The notes: generated by a model from the letters alone, not told the origin. Shown: positions 1 through 10,719, numbered from the stretch's first letter. The stretch: DNA of 64,000 bases from an uncultured Rhodopila sp. (GCF_903915725.1 NZ_CAIWTY010000018.1:1-64000), one strand, 5' to 3'. A program made the numbers and translations.

Positions 1-86
1 TCAAGCGGCGGCTGGAGCGCCTGGGCTACGTCGTCGCGATTCAACCGAAGGAAGCCGATCCGCATTCTGGGGAGGTGGCGAAGTAG
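1..86 (+). CDS. C-terminal end of an unidentified protein (cut by window edge)
   Basis: Reading from base 3, an open frame runs to a TAG at 84-86 and ends in a basic stretch (KRRLERLGYVVAIQPKEA) followed by a short polar tail. Only about 27 residues are in the window. The composition would suit the end of a transposase or another nucleic-acid-binding protein, but this is too short to identify. It lies upstream of the long gene-free leader of the encapsulin operon. Confidence 0.35.
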   Translation, partial: KRRLERLGYVVAIQPKEADPHSGEVAK

Positions 87-118
87 CAGGAGCGACAGAG
101 GCTCTATTTTCGTAGCAG

Positions 119-230
119 AGTTCGCAGAGCGGGGCGCAGAGTGCGCAGAGAAAATCTTACTGTGGAACTGCCGCCGGTGGGGCGTGGGGAGAATAGTACT
201 CTGCGCGCTCTGCGCCCTGCTCTGCGAACT
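119..230. repeat. Long inverted repeat (32-base arms) in the encapsulin leader
   Basis: Bases 119-150 and 199-230 are reverse complements at 30 of 32 positions, separated by a 48-base loop. Both arms are made of short iterations of a GCAGAG-type motif. In RNA this would be a very stable stem-loop. It may be the terminator of the gene ending at 86, a mobile repeat, or a leader structure. No T-run follows the right arm. Confidence 0.7.
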
Positions 231-266
231 ACCATGCAAATGCCCGGCGCGGCACGTGCCGCTGGA

Positions 267-374
267 CGTCATGGCGGGCGCAGCCCTCCCTCGCGTGCTC
301 GGTCGCCCGCCATCCACGCCTTGGCTCGCGTCATCACCGTAAGGCGTGGAAGGGGGCCTTGGGCCACCATGACG
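267..374. repeat. Palindromic intergenic repeat (REP/BIME-like), copy 1
   Basis: The element begins CGTCATGG and ends CCATGACG. It contains an ATGGCGGGC arm with a CGCCCGCCAT partner, then CCACGCC and a later GGCGTGG. The same layout is found at 4711-4794 and 35584-35676, always outside genes. The spacers differ between copies, but the dyads are kept. Confidence 0.6.
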
Positions 375-847
375 TCAGCAGCAACGCAGACACCATCTGC
401 TGTCATCGCGGTGCGGGCGGGCGCCGCTGGTTGGCTATGCGTCGAAACGCGGAGTTTGTTCAACCAACAGGCGGCGAAGGTGACCCCCCCATCACAAGCG
501 TATATACGGCGCCAACCCCGCCCCGGGGGCGGAATGCCTTCGTTCGGCGACTATTTTCGGCCGCCCCCCCGGTTCGCCAGCGCCGGAACCTCCCGGGAAT
601 CACCGCGCGGGAACGTCGGTTATCACGGCCGGAGCATGTGCATCTCGTATGCGCTGGCGCAACGATAAGATTATTCCAATCGTGCGTCCTGATAGAGCAT
701 AATCCACTATAACGGACGAAAGCGAAGCGGGTCGCCGAAACGCTCTTGCCGCCCCGCATCATCACGCGGATGTTGGCCGCCTCGAACAAGACTGGCCGCC
801 CAGCGTGGGCTTGACCGGCCGAAGAGAGAAGAGGCGAGTACACAATA
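375..847. other. Gene-free leader upstream of the encapsulin gene
   Basis: No convincing gene is seen here; open frames on both strands look like high-GC chance frames with low-complexity translations. Immediately before the encapsulin start is a purine-rich GAAGAGAGAAGAGGCG stretch at about 820-836 that can act as ribosome binding site. An AT-richer stretch at about 665-715 (containing CATAAT and TATAAC) is a possible promoter position, but no clear -35/-10 pair can be defended. Confidence 0.4.
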
Positions 848-1769
848 ATGACGGATGATGTTTCAACCCAGACGGCACTAGGCGACGTCGCAGCACGGCA
901 ACTCGCCAACGCGACCAAGTCCGTGCCGATGATGACCAGCATCACGCCGCGCTGGCTGCCGCGCTGCCTGCAATGGCTGCCGGTCGAAGCCGGTGTCTTC
1001 CGGCTCAACAAGGTTCGTGACACCTCCGGCGTCAAGGTGGACTGCTCATCGGCCGACGAGCGCGAGCTGCCGGAGATGTTCGTCGACTACGAACCCAAGC
1101 CCCGCGAATACAATCTGTGCGCGGTCACCACGGTCGTCGACGTCCATACACGCGTATCCGACCTGTATAGCGTCCCGCACAACCAGATCGCCCAGCAGCT
1201 CCGCCTGACCATCGAGGCGATCAAGGAGCAGCAGGAAAGCGAGCTGATCAACAATGCCGGCTACGGCCTGATCGCCAATACCGCACCCGATCAGGTCATC
1301 AGCACCCGCACCGGCGCGCCGACTCCGGACGACCTCGATCAACTCATCACCAAGGTCTGGAAAGAACCCGGCTTCTTTCTGGCGCATCCCGCCGCCATTG
1401 CCGCGTTCGGCCGCGAGTGCACCCGCCGCGGCGTGCCGCCCCCCACGGTCAACATGTACGGCTCGCCGTTCATCACCTGGCGCGGCATTCCGCTGGTTCC
1501 ATCCAACAAGATCAACATTGTCGACGGCAAGTCGAAGATCCTGCTGATCCGCACCGGCGAATCCCGACAGGGCGTCGTCGGCTTGTATCAGCCGAACCTG
1601 CCGGGCGAGCAGAGCCCCGGCCTGTCCGTCCGCTTCATGGGCATCAACCGCAAGGCGATCGCCTCGTACCTGATCTCGCTGTACTGCTCGCTGGCGGTGC
1701 TGACCGAGGACGCCACGGCCGTCCTGGAGAATGTCGACGTCGGCAAGTATCACGCCTACGGCGACACCT

Positions 1770-1777
<8 letters not shown>
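848..1777 (+). CDS. Family 2A encapsulin nanocompartment shell protein (SrpI-like)
   Basis: This 309-residue protein is recognised as a family 2A encapsulin, an HK97-fold protein that self-assembles into an icosahedral shell in the cytoplasm. Its N-terminal arm has the family pattern: TQTALGDVAARQLANATKS, then a TPRWLPRCLQWLPVE stretch and GVFRLNKV. Length is normal for the single-domain class, with no inserted cyclic-nucleotide-binding domain, which argues against family 2B. The start is supported by a purine-rich ribosome binding site about 12 bases upstream. It overlaps the next gene, a cysteine desulfurase with a long disordered N-terminus, which is the established cargo partner of family 2A shells. 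Family assignment is by remembered sequence pattern plus this gene context; no structure was computed. Confidence 0.9.
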
Positions 1778-3797
<2,020 letters not shown>

Positions 3798-3823
3798 GCA
3801 ACACCCGTTCGGGAGAACGCCGC

Positions 3824-4693
3824 ATGTCAAGCTTGGCCTTGGGCCACCAGATTCTGGTGGCCCGCCGTCCCGCGGCGGTGCTGGAGTTTACCGAGGTCCT
3901 ATGGGCCCGGCTGCGCCGCGAGGCCGAGGAGGCGTTCGACCGGGCGCCGTCCCTGGCCTCGCTTTTCCTCGACTCGATCATCAACCAGCACAGCTTTGAA
4001 GAGGCGGTGATCCACCGGGTCGCCTCGCGACTGAAGAACGAAACCATCTCCCTGCCGCTGATCATCCGGGCGTTCCACCGGGCGGTGGAGGCGGACCCGT
4101 CGATCGCCGCCGCGCTGCGGACCGACATCACCGCGGTGTATGAGTCCGACCCGGCCTGCGAGCGGTTCATCGAACCGTTCCTGTATTTCAAGGGATTTCA
4201 CGCGATCCAGGCGCACCGCCTGACGCATTGGCTGTGGCGGAACGGGGAACGCGATTTCTGCGGCTATCTGCAAAGCCGCTCGTCGGAGGTGTTCCAGACC
4301 GACATCCATCCCGCGGCGCGGTTCGGCAAGGGGATCTTCCTCGACCACGCCACCGGCCTGGTGGTGGGCGAGACCGCGGTGGTGGGTGACGACGTCATCA
4401 TCCAGCAGGACGTCACCCTCGGCGGCACCGGCAAGGACTCCGGCGATCGGCATCCAAAAATTGGGAATGGTGTCATTATTGGCCCCGGAGCGAAGATTCT
4501 CGGCAACATCGTGGTGGGGGACAATGCTCGGGTTGCCGCGGGGGCGGTGGTGCTGCGCGCCGTCAAGGCGCGCGAGACGGTCGCCGGGGTGCCGGCCCGG
4601 GTGGTGCGGGTTACCGCCGCCGATGAGCCGGCGCAGCCGGCGGAGGAGATTCTGCGCGATCTGGGGTTCGAGGCGTTCGTCAATATGATCTGA
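3824..4693 (+). CDS. cysE: Serine O-acetyltransferase (CysE family)
   Basis: A 289-residue protein with an N-terminal all-helical domain and a C-terminal left-handed beta-helix of hexapeptide repeats. It makes O-acetylserine from serine and acetyl-CoA, the committed step of cysteine synthesis. The active-site signature is intact: DIHPAARFG, LDHATGLVVGET and GGTGKDSGDRHPKI hold the Asp/His pair and the second conserved His. The ATG is preceded by GGGAGAA about 8 bases upstream. It lies 26 bases after the desulfurase stop on the same strand, so it is the third gene of the encapsulin operon. Serine acetyltransferases are recurrent neighbours of family 2A encapsulins and would supply the cysteine that the encapsulated desulfurase consumes. 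A general housekeeping CysE role cannot be excluded. Confidence 0.9.
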   Translation: MSSLALGHQILVARRPAAVLEFTEVLWARLRREAEEAFDRAPSLASLFLDSIINQHSFEEAVIHRVASRLKNETISLPLIIRAFHRAVEADPSIAAALRTDITAVYESDPACERFIEPFLYFKGFHAIQAHRLTHWLWRNGERDFCGYLQSRSSEVFQTDIHPAARFGKGIFLDHATGLVVGETAVVGDDVIIQQDVTLGGTGKDSGDRHPKIGNGVIIGPGAKILGNIVVGDNARVAAGAVVLRAVKARETVAGVPARVVRVTAADEPAQPAEEILRDLGFEAFVNMI

Positions 4694-4710
4694 CGGTGGT
4701 TGCGCCCTAT

Positions 4711-4794
4711 CGTCATGGTGCGCGAAGGCGCACCATCCACGTCTCTCGCTCGCACTAGCGAGGCGAGGATGGCGGGCCTGCGCCCGCCATGACG
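4711..4794. repeat. Palindromic intergenic repeat (REP/BIME-like), copy 2
   Basis: Bounded by CGTCATGG and CCATGACG. It holds three hairpins in a row: ATGGTGCGC-GAAG-GCGCACCAT, CTCGCT-CGCACT-AGCGAG and ATGGCGGGC-CTGC-GCCCGCCAT. It sits between the convergent cysE and der genes, where it could also work as a two-way terminator. Confidence 0.7.
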
Positions 4795-4839
4795 GAGAAC
4801 GCAGGCGAGCCCACGGGTCGAGGTCCAGGCGGACCGTTA

Positions 4840-6183
4840 CTATTCTTCCACGAATGGATTCTTCGTTCCGCGCAACTGCAACCGTATCGGCGTCCCCGGC
4901 AGCTTGAACGTCTCCCGCAGGCTGTTAACCAGGTAGCGCGTGTAATCCTCCGGCGTCTGCTCCGCCCGGGTCCCGAACACCACAAATGTCGGCGGACGCG
5001 CCTTCGCCTGGGTCACATAGCGCAGCTTCAACCGCCGCCCGCTGACCAGAGGCGCCTGGTGAGTCTCCAGCGCCTGCTCGAACCAGCGATTCAGCTCACC
5101 GGTCGGTATCCGCTTGTTCCACACCTCATGCGCCAGCCGCACCGCGGGCAGCAGCCGCTCGACTCCGGCGCCGGTCAGCGCCGACAGGGTCACCACCGGG
5201 ATGCCCTTCATCTGTGCCAGGCTGTCCTCCAGCCGCTCGGTCACCGCCTTGCGCGTCGCATTGCGATCCGCCACCGCGTCCCACTTGTTCAGCGCGACGA
5301 TGCAGGCCCGGCCCTCACGCTCGACCAGCCGGGCGATCTGCAGGTCCTGGTCGTGGATGCCATCGGCGGCATCGACGCACAGCACCACCACCTCGGCCAT
5401 CTTCAGCGCCTGGATCGCCGAACTGACCGACATTTTCTCCAGCGACTCCTCGACCTTCGACCGCCGCCGCAGCCCGGCGGTATCGACGATCTCCACCGCG
5501 CGTCCCTGGTCATCCGACAGAATCACCGAGATCGCATCACGGGTCAGTCCGGGTTCCGGCCCGGTGATCATCCGCTCCTCGCCCAGCAGCCGGTTCAACA
5601 GCGTGGATTTTCCGGCATTCGGCCGCCCGACGATGGCCAGCTTCAAGGGACGATCATCCTCCCCCGCGTCCGCGTCCACCACCTCCTTCGGAGGCAGCCG
5701 ATCGGCTATTTCCGACATGAGATCGGCGATGCCGTCGCCATGTTCGGCGGAGACCCCGACGGGATCGCCCAACCCCAGCGCATAGGCATCCAGGATCGAG
5801 GAGGTCGCCAAACGGCCTTCGGCCTTGTTCGCCACGACCAGCACCGGCTTGCCCTGCCGCCGCAGCCATTGGGCGAAATGCGCGTCCGCCGGAGTCACCC
5901 CCGCCCGCGCGTCGATCACGAACAGCACCAGATCTGCTTGCTCCACCGCACTGGCGGAGCCGGCGCGCATGCGCCCGGCCAACGTGTCCGGTGCGGCTTC
6001 CTCCAGCCCCGCCGTGTCGATCAGGGTGACGTCGCGGCCGCGCAAGGTCGCCTCGGCTTCCTTGCGGTCCCGCGTGACGCCCGGCGTATCGGCCACCAGC
6101 GCGATGCGCCGTCCAGCCAGACGGTTGAACAGCGTGGACTTGCCGACATTCGGGCGTCCCGCCACGACGACAATCGGCAACAT
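4840..6183 (-). CDS. der: Ribosome biogenesis GTPase Der (EngA)
   Basis: A 447-residue protein with two consecutive G domains and a C-terminal KH-like domain, the unique architecture of Der, which is needed for assembly of the 50S subunit. P-loops GRPNVGKST (near the N-terminus) and GRPNAGKST (about residue 190) are intact, each followed by a DTAGL G3 motif, and an NKWD G4 motif is visible in the second domain. I start at ATG 6183 (MLPIVVVAGRPN) because homologues begin there and CGGAG lies about 10 bases upstream; a start 36 bases further up would add an unconserved tail. Downstream of bamB in the same direction. Confidence 0.95.
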   Translation of the reverse strand: MLPIVVVAGRPNVGKSTLFNRLAGRRIALVADTPGVTRDRKEAEATLRGRDVTLIDTAGLEEAAPDTLAGRMRAGSASAVEQADLVLFVIDARAGVTPADAHFAQWLRRQGKPVLVVANKAEGRLATSSILDAYALGLGDPVGVSAEHGDGIADLMSEIADRLPPKEVVDADAGEDDRPLKLAIVGRPNAGKSTLLNRLLGEERMITGPEPGLTRDAISVILSDDQGRAVEIVDTAGLRRRSKVEESLEKMSVSSAIQALKMAEVVVLCVDAADGIHDQDLQIARLVEREGRACIVALNKWDAVADRNATRKAVTERLEDSLAQMKGIPVVTLSALTGAGVERLLPAVRLAHEVWNKRIPTGELNRWFEQALETHQAPLVSGRRLKLRYVTQAKARPPTFVVFGTRAEQTPEDYTRYLVNSLRETFKLPGTPIRLQLRGTKNPFVEE

Positions 6184-6245
6184 GCGATGATACTCCGTGA
6201 TGCAGTCCGCCCCGCCCATGAAAAAGCGTGGGGGGCGGCGAGCAC

Positions 6246-7601
6246 CTACCTTAGCGCCAAAAGCCGCCCGTCGTTGGATATTACCAGCACCGTGCCGCCG
6301 GCGACCACCGGGGCGAACGGCGCGGCGGCGGCCGACAAACCGATATGGCCAAGGATTTCACCGGTATACGGGCTGATCGACAGCGCATCTTCACTGGTGC
6401 CGGTGACGATCAGGCGGTCGCTGACCAGCAGCGGACCGTACCAGGTCAGCGTGTCCTTGCGCTTCTCCGGGTCCGCATAGCGCGGCAACTCGGTGATCCA
6501 GGACACCCGGCCGTCGGTGATGTTGACCGCGGCGACCAGCTGCTGGGCGGAGATCAGGAACATGAAGTCGCCGGCGATGGCGAAGGTGTCCTCTCCGGCG
6601 ACCTGGCGTTCCCACACCCGGCGGCCGGTCGGGACGTCGTTGCAGACCAGCAGGCCGCCCATGCTGATGGCATAGACCAGCCCGCCGACGATCACCGGCA
6701 GGGCGCGGATCGACAGGAAATCGCCGCCGCTGGCTCGCCCGCGTGAGGCCCCGAGGCCGTCGGTCCAGGCCACGCTGCCGCTGTCGGCGCGAAGTGCCGC
6801 GAGTTCGCCGGAACCGAACCCCGCGATTACGAGGCCCTGATAATAGGCCGGCGCAGGCTCGCCCAACATCGAGGTCACCGGTTCGGCGGCCTGATGCGTC
6901 CAAAGCGGGTGCCCGTCGGCAGCGCTGAACGCGGTCAGGTGGTCGTCGATGGTGGTGACGAAAATCCGCCCGTCGGCAATTGTCGGCGCGGAGCGGGCGG
7001 GCACCCCGAGATCGCGCCGCCAGATCTCCTTGCCGGAGGCCAATTCCAGCGCGACAAGTTGCGACAGCCCGTTCACCGCGTACAGGGTGGTTCCGTCCAC
7101 CCCCAGCCCGCCGCCGACATTGGTGCTGTCCACGTCCTTCGGCTTGGTATCGACCCGCCACAGCCGTCTGCCGTCCGCCAGATTGAACGCGGACACTTCG
7201 GCATCCGAGTCCATGGTGAAGACGGTGCCGCCGGAGACCACCGGCTGCGCCATCAGGATCTGCCGTTTGCCGCCGCCCTGGCCGATATCCCCCCGCCACG
7301 CCTCGGCAAGACGGTCGTTGGCGGCGAGATGGCCCATCAGATGCGCCGGATTGCCGCCGGCCTGCGGCCACGCCGCGTTGGACACGGCAGGCGGCAGCAC
7401 CACCTTGGCCGCATTCTCATCCACCACCAGCCCCCGCCGATCGGCGAAGACCGAATCGCGCTTGCCTTCGAGGGGCGTCTTCTTCTCGGAAAACAGATTG
7501 TCTAACCACGAGCAGCCGGACAGCGCGGAGGCGGCGGCGAGCAGCGCGGTCCGGCGGGCCAGTCTGGCACCGCCGGATTGAGTCGAGGTCTTCACGGTCA
7601 C
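6246..7601 (-). CDS. bamB: Outer membrane assembly lipoprotein BamB-like (PQQ-like beta-propeller)
   Basis: The GTG start is preceded by GGGGAAG. The protein (451 residues) opens with an Arg-rich n-region, a hydrophobic stretch and a lipobox (ALSGC near residue 29), so it is expected to be a lipoprotein. The body has repeated WRxD/GKEIWRRDL-type blades of an eight-bladed PQQ-like propeller. BamB is an accessory subunit of the beta-barrel assembly machine at the periplasmic face of the outer membrane. The order yfgM-like gene, bamB, der matches the enterobacterial yfgM-bamB-der arrangement, which strengthens the assignment over a generic PQQ-repeat protein. Confidence 0.88.
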   Translation of the reverse strand: MTVKTSTQSGGARLARRTALLAAASALSGCSWLDNLFSEKKTPLEGKRDSVFADRRGLVVDENAAKVVLPPAVSNAAWPQAGGNPAHLMGHLAANDRLAEAWRGDIGQGGGKRQILMAQPVVSGGTVFTMDSDAEVSAFNLADGRRLWRVDTKPKDVDSTNVGGGLGVDGTTLYAVNGLSQLVALELASGKEIWRRDLGVPARSAPTIADGRIFVTTIDDHLTAFSAADGHPLWTHQAAEPVTSMLGEPAPAYYQGLVIAGFGSGELAALRADSGSVAWTDGLGASRGRASGGDFLSIRALPVIVGGLVYAISMGGLLVCNDVPTGRRVWERQVAGEDTFAIAGDFMFLISAQQLVAAVNITDGRVSWITELPRYADPEKRKDTLTWYGPLLVSDRLIVTGTSEDALSISPYTGEILGHIGLSAAAAPFAPVVAGGTVLVISNDGRLLALR

Positions 7602-7641
7602 GCCAGGCTTCCCCGCTGGTTGGTGGTGCGCGCGGCTTGCA

Positions 7642-8295
7642 TCAGCTCAACCCGGCCAGCAGGGCCGCGGCACGGGCGCGCAGGCCCGAGGGTGCCTGGA
7701 AGTCGATCGAAAGCTGCTTCAGCCGGGTCTTGGCGTCCTCGATCTTGCCCTGACGGAGCTCGAGGATCGCCAGCTGCTCCCGCGCCAATGCGGAGTAGGG
7801 GTTATCGGGCACGGCGAGTGGCTCCAGCCGGGCTTGAAGCTGGCCGGGATCGCCGCGGTCGATCTGCCGCGTCGCCGCGGTCAGGCTGGCGAGGTCGCGC
7901 AGCAGCGAATCCGCGCTGCTGTCGGCGGCGACCTGGTTCCATAGCGCGATGGCGCCCGGCAGGTCGCCGGAATCGGCCTTCAGGCCGGCGGCGCGCAGTC
8001 GGGCGAGGGTCTTGTAGCCCTCCGGTCCCGCGGCGGCCATCTGGTCGAGCGTCTGGATCTGGGTGGTGAGCGTGGTGCCGGGAGGGGCCTTCTCGAGCGC
8101 CGTCTGGGTCGCGACGAAGCGTGAGGCGGTGGCGGCATCCTGTTGATTTTGCCAGCGATTCCAAAGCTGCCAGCCGGCCACGGCGCCGACGATCGCGACC
8201 GCGCCGGCGACGATCAGCCATCCGTATTGCTTGGCCAGCTTCTGCGCGCGCTCGGCGCGGAGGTCTTCGTCGACCTCGTCGAAAATATCAACCAC
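7642..8295 (-). CDS. YfgM-like tetratricopeptide membrane protein
   Basis: A 217-residue protein with an N-terminal cytoplasmic tail (DIFDEVDEDLRAERAQKL), one transmembrane helix (WLIVAGAVAIVGAVAGW) and a periplasmic region of TPR-like helices. YfgM family proteins sit in the inner membrane and associate with the Sec translocon and periplasmic chaperones. The chosen GTG start at 8295 gives the usual N-terminus; an upstream ATG would add 37 residues of Arg-rich sequence unlike the family. It lies immediately upstream of bamB and der. Confidence 0.82.
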   Translation of the reverse strand: MVDIFDEVDEDLRAERAQKLAKQYGWLIVAGAVAIVGAVAGWQLWNRWQNQQDAATASRFVATQTALEKAPPGTTLTTQIQTLDQMAAAGPEGYKTLARLRAAGLKADSGDLPGAIALWNQVAADSSADSLLRDLASLTAATRQIDRGDPGQLQARLEPLAVPDNPYSALAREQLAILELRQGKIEDAKTRLKQLSIDFQAPSGLRARAAALLAGLS

Positions 8296-8432
8296 GTGGA
8301 GTCTCTCGCCCTGCCTGCACTCGCCACGGCACGGGGGCGCCTGGCGGCGGCGGACCATAGCGGCGTCGCGGTGTGGCCGCAAACTGTCGCGGCGGCAAGA
8401 GTTCATTTACCTTTTGGTTCTATGCAGGGGGG

Positions 8433-8813
8433 ATGAAGGCGATTTTTTGGCTGATTTGCGTGCCTCTTTGTGGCCCCCTGGCCGGGTGCGGATGGCCCCC
8501 GGACGTGATTGCCGGAGCGGTTGTCGGCACGAGTGCCGGCAGCGTGGCCGCCATCGGGCGGACGCCGGTGGATGCGGTGATCTCCCTGGTCAGCGGCAAG
8601 GATTGCTCGGCCGTGCGGCTGGAGCAGCACAAGACGTATTGCCGCCCTGTTGAGCCGAAGCCGGAGCCGCCGGTGTTTTGCTCGCGCAGCCTGGGGGTGG
8701 TGAACTGCTGGTCGGACCCGGCGAGTTTGCCGGACCAGCCGCATGGCGTGGCGGACGGGCCGTCGGCGCTGACGCCGCAGCAGGAGGCCGACCGGACGCG
8801 GCGATGGCCGTGA
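8433..8813 (+). CDS. Small Cys-containing lipoprotein of unknown function
   Basis: A 126-residue protein beginning with a signal sequence and lipobox (MKAIFWLICVPLCGPLAGC). After the lipobox is a Gly/Ala/Ser stretch (VIAGAVVGTSAGSVAAIGRTP), then a domain with four further cysteines (KDCSAVRL, KTYCRPV, VFCSRS, VNCWSD) and a Pro/Gln-rich tail. The spaced cysteines suggest disulfides in the periplasm. A run of six G abuts the ATG, an unusually close ribosome binding site. No family is recognised. It is divergent from the yfgM-like gene and just upstream of tRNA-Arg. Confidence 0.65.
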   Translation: MKAIFWLICVPLCGPLAGCGWPPDVIAGAVVGTSAGSVAAIGRTPVDAVISLVSGKDCSAVRLEQHKTYCRPVEPKPEPPVFCSRSLGVVNCWSDPASLPDQPHGVADGPSALTPQQEADRTRRWP

Positions 8814-8878
8814 GAGGGTGATTGAGTTGTGCGGGGATTGCCGCTATAGGGTGGGGAGACGCCCTTGTGGGGTGTGAT

Positions 8879-8955
8879 GGACCCGTAGCTCAGCTGGATA
8901 GAGCGTCGCCCTCCGAAGGCGAAGGTCGCACGTTCGAATCGTGTCGGGTCCGCCA
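8879..8955 (+). tRNA. tRNA-Arg (anticodon CCG)
   Basis: Full cloverleaf: acceptor stem GGACCCG pairs with CGGGTCC, D-arm GCTCAGCTGGATAGAGC, anticodon stem TCGCC/GGCGA around loop CTCCGAA (anticodon CCG), T-arm with TTCGAAT loop, and an encoded CCA end (8953-8955). It reads CGG arginine codons. A cassette with a site-specific recombinase follows; no second copy of the tRNA 3' end was found in the next few kilobases. Confidence 0.97.
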
Positions 8956-9155
8956 ATCTTTTTAAGCACTTACGCTGTTTCGCTGGAACCCGGAATATGA
9001 CCGGGGTAACAGCGTTCGGGGCTTGCCGCCCCTCCGCCGGGTTGCCGTGCCACGCCTCCGCGCGATTGCCACGCCTGATTTGCCCGCAACGCCGGAGCGG
9101 TGGCTGATTGTGTCAGGATCAACTAAGCTCAACCGAAGCGACGCGGACAACGGAT

Positions 9156-9668
9156 ATGGAATTTATCGAGTGCTGCGACTTATACGGCAATCGTTCGCAC
9201 ATCAGCCTCTCGGCCGTCTTGGGCGTCCGGTCGCAACTCAATGACGCGTCCATAAAGGCCGAGGCGGACGAATACACCTTGGACGGGGCGCGGCACTGCG
9301 TTGCCAGCATCCACGAAGATTGGCGACAGGAATTTCAGGGTAAGTTCGTCAATGTCGAATTGCACATCACTCCGGATACCCGCGCGGCCATCTTCGGCGC
9401 GGATTATGCCGGGCCGGTTTTTTGGGATGCCGTCGGCAACGATATGTCCGGCATTGATAGCTCCGGCTTTCCCGCCAACGTGAAGGATCGCATTTGCCTT
9501 GTGTGCGATGTGGCGGTCCGCTCGCTTCGGGGAACTCTCGAAGCCCGCATTAAGGAAGCCGAAATAGACGCCAAGATCGCGGTAAACCGCGCTGCTCACG
9601 AGGCTTTTGTAACCCGCAAGCGTCGCCATCGTGCTGCTAGTCGCCGTGAGGATGCCTTGCCGCCCTGA
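9156..9668 (+). CDS. Hypothetical protein beside tRNA-Arg
   Basis: About 170 residues from the ATG at 9156 (an alternative start at 9108 adds 16 residues). The sequence looks like a genuine globular protein: an N-terminal segment MEFIECCDLYGNRSHISLS, a mixed alpha/beta middle with VNVELHITPDTRAAIFGADYAG, a conserved-looking CLVCDVAV, and a basic C-terminal helix (VTRKRRHR). The opposite strand is also open over most of this region, but its translation is less protein-like. I do not recognise the family. It lies between tRNA-Arg and a serine recombinase, so it is probably cargo of an integrated element. Confidence 0.55.
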   Translation: MEFIECCDLYGNRSHISLSAVLGVRSQLNDASIKAEADEYTLDGARHCVASIHEDWRQEFQGKFVNVELHITPDTRAAIFGADYAGPVFWDAVGNDMSGIDSSGFPANVKDRICLVCDVAVRSLRGTLEARIKEAEIDAKIAVNRAAHEAFVTRKRRHRAASRREDALPP

Positions 9669-9691
9669 ACCATCGCCCGGCGGGGTGCGGC

Positions 9692-10369
9692 CTAAGCCGC
9701 GTGGCGTTCCAACAACCGCCGCACGGCATCGGCAGTCCACGCGCCTTTTTTGCGCGGCGTCTTGATCCCCTGGCCGGTCAGTTCCGCGGCGATCTGGCGA
9801 AGGCTCCGGCCCGCCGCGCGCAACTCCGCTGCCATCGGCCCAACATCAGCGGCGAAGGCTTCGGCGGCTTCCTGGCGGGCTTCCGTGGCCTTGGCAGCGT
9901 CAGGAACCGGCCCGCCGCGATAGCCGCCAAGCTGTTTCTTGGAAGCCGCCAACGCGGCCTTTGTGCGTTGGCTGATAAGGCCGCGTTCGAGTTCGGCAAC
10001 CGCTGCCATCTGTTGAACGATGAACTTGCCCACCGGGCCGGGCGGAATGATGGGAAGATCGCAGAACACTACGCCACCTTCGCCAGTGCCTTCGTAAACG
10101 TTCATCAGGAAGGCTTGGTTGCGGCTTAGCCGGTCCAGTTTGGCGACAATCAGCGTTGCGCCAGTCATCTTGCACCGCGCAAGAGCCTTCGTCAGTTTCT
10201 GTATTGCAACATTACTCCCGCTCTCGACTTCCACGTATTCAGCAATAAGCGTCCAAGCCCCGCCGTTCAGATGGGCGGTAACGGCATCCCTTTGCGCATC
10301 GATACCAAGCCCGGATTTGCCTTGGCGATCGGTCGAAACGCCCAAATAGGAAACAAATCGGCCATCCAT
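9692..10369 (-). CDS. Serine recombinase (resolvase/invertase family), possibly inactive
   Basis: A 225-residue protein with the N-terminal resolvase catalytic domain and a short C-terminal DNA-binding region with an RSLRQIAAELTGQGIKTPRK helix-turn-helix. The nucleophilic serine is in YLGVSTDRQ, and downstream family motifs are present (AKLDRLSR, MAAVAELERGLISQRT). The residue two before the serine is Gly (GGC), where the family has Arg (YxRVSTxxQ); this arginine contributes to catalysis in the gamma-delta resolvase paradigm. The protein may therefore be weak or dead. Tail-to-tail with the hypothetical gene after tRNA-Arg. Confidence 0.88.
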   Translation of the reverse strand: MDGRFVSYLGVSTDRQGKSGLGIDAQRDAVTAHLNGGAWTLIAEYVEVESGSNVAIQKLTKALARCKMTGATLIVAKLDRLSRNQAFLMNVYEGTGEGGVVFCDLPIIPPGPVGKFIVQQMAAVAELERGLISQRTKAALAASKKQLGGYRGGPVPDAAKATEARQEAAEAFAADVGPMAAELRAAGRSLRQIAAELTGQGIKTPRKKGAWTADAVRRLLERHAA

Positions 10370-10719
10370 CGTCTTTCTCTCTCACTGACTACCTTGGTTG
10401 TGGGAGTTCGAGACGCAGGCTTTGCTTGGCCTCCTGCCGTGGTTGGCGCAGCAGCCGGGTCTGCTTATTTGTGTTCATCCGTCTTCATTCGTGTTTCCAT
10501 TGCTTTCTAACGACGAGCACTGTCCGCGATGGCACAAGCAGGTTTTGGAAAAACAAATGAACACGGATGAAGACAGTCCGATCACCCGGGTTCGGCGTCC
10601 CCTCAGGCTAAAGTCGCCTGCCAACAGCCACGCCGTAAGACCCTTACGCAACCCCAAACTGCGGTAAGCTGGATTCACCCACACTATCCGGCCAGCTGTC
10701 CGCTGCGGATGATCCGTAA
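10370..10719. other. Intergenic stretch with an imperfect inverted repeat
   Basis: No gene is visible. Two similar segments face each other: TTCATCCGTCTTCATTCGTG near 10475 and, on the other strand, TTCATCCGTGTTCATTTG near 10555. This looks like remnants of a dispersed repeat, not a terminator. Confidence 0.35.

Noticed and set aside
141-668. Overlapping open frames in the encapsulin leader
   Set aside because: They run through inverted repeats and REP-like elements and give Arg/Pro-rich translations without recognisable features.
4789-6480. A 563-codon plus-strand open frame over der and bamB
   Set aside because: Arg/Gln/His-rich antisense translation with no family features; der on the other strand is unmistakable.
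9180-9740. Minus-strand frame opposite the hypothetical gene after tRNA-Arg
   Set aside because: The plus-strand translation is more protein-like; the minus-strand frame also overlaps the end of the recombinase gene. I am not certain of this choice.
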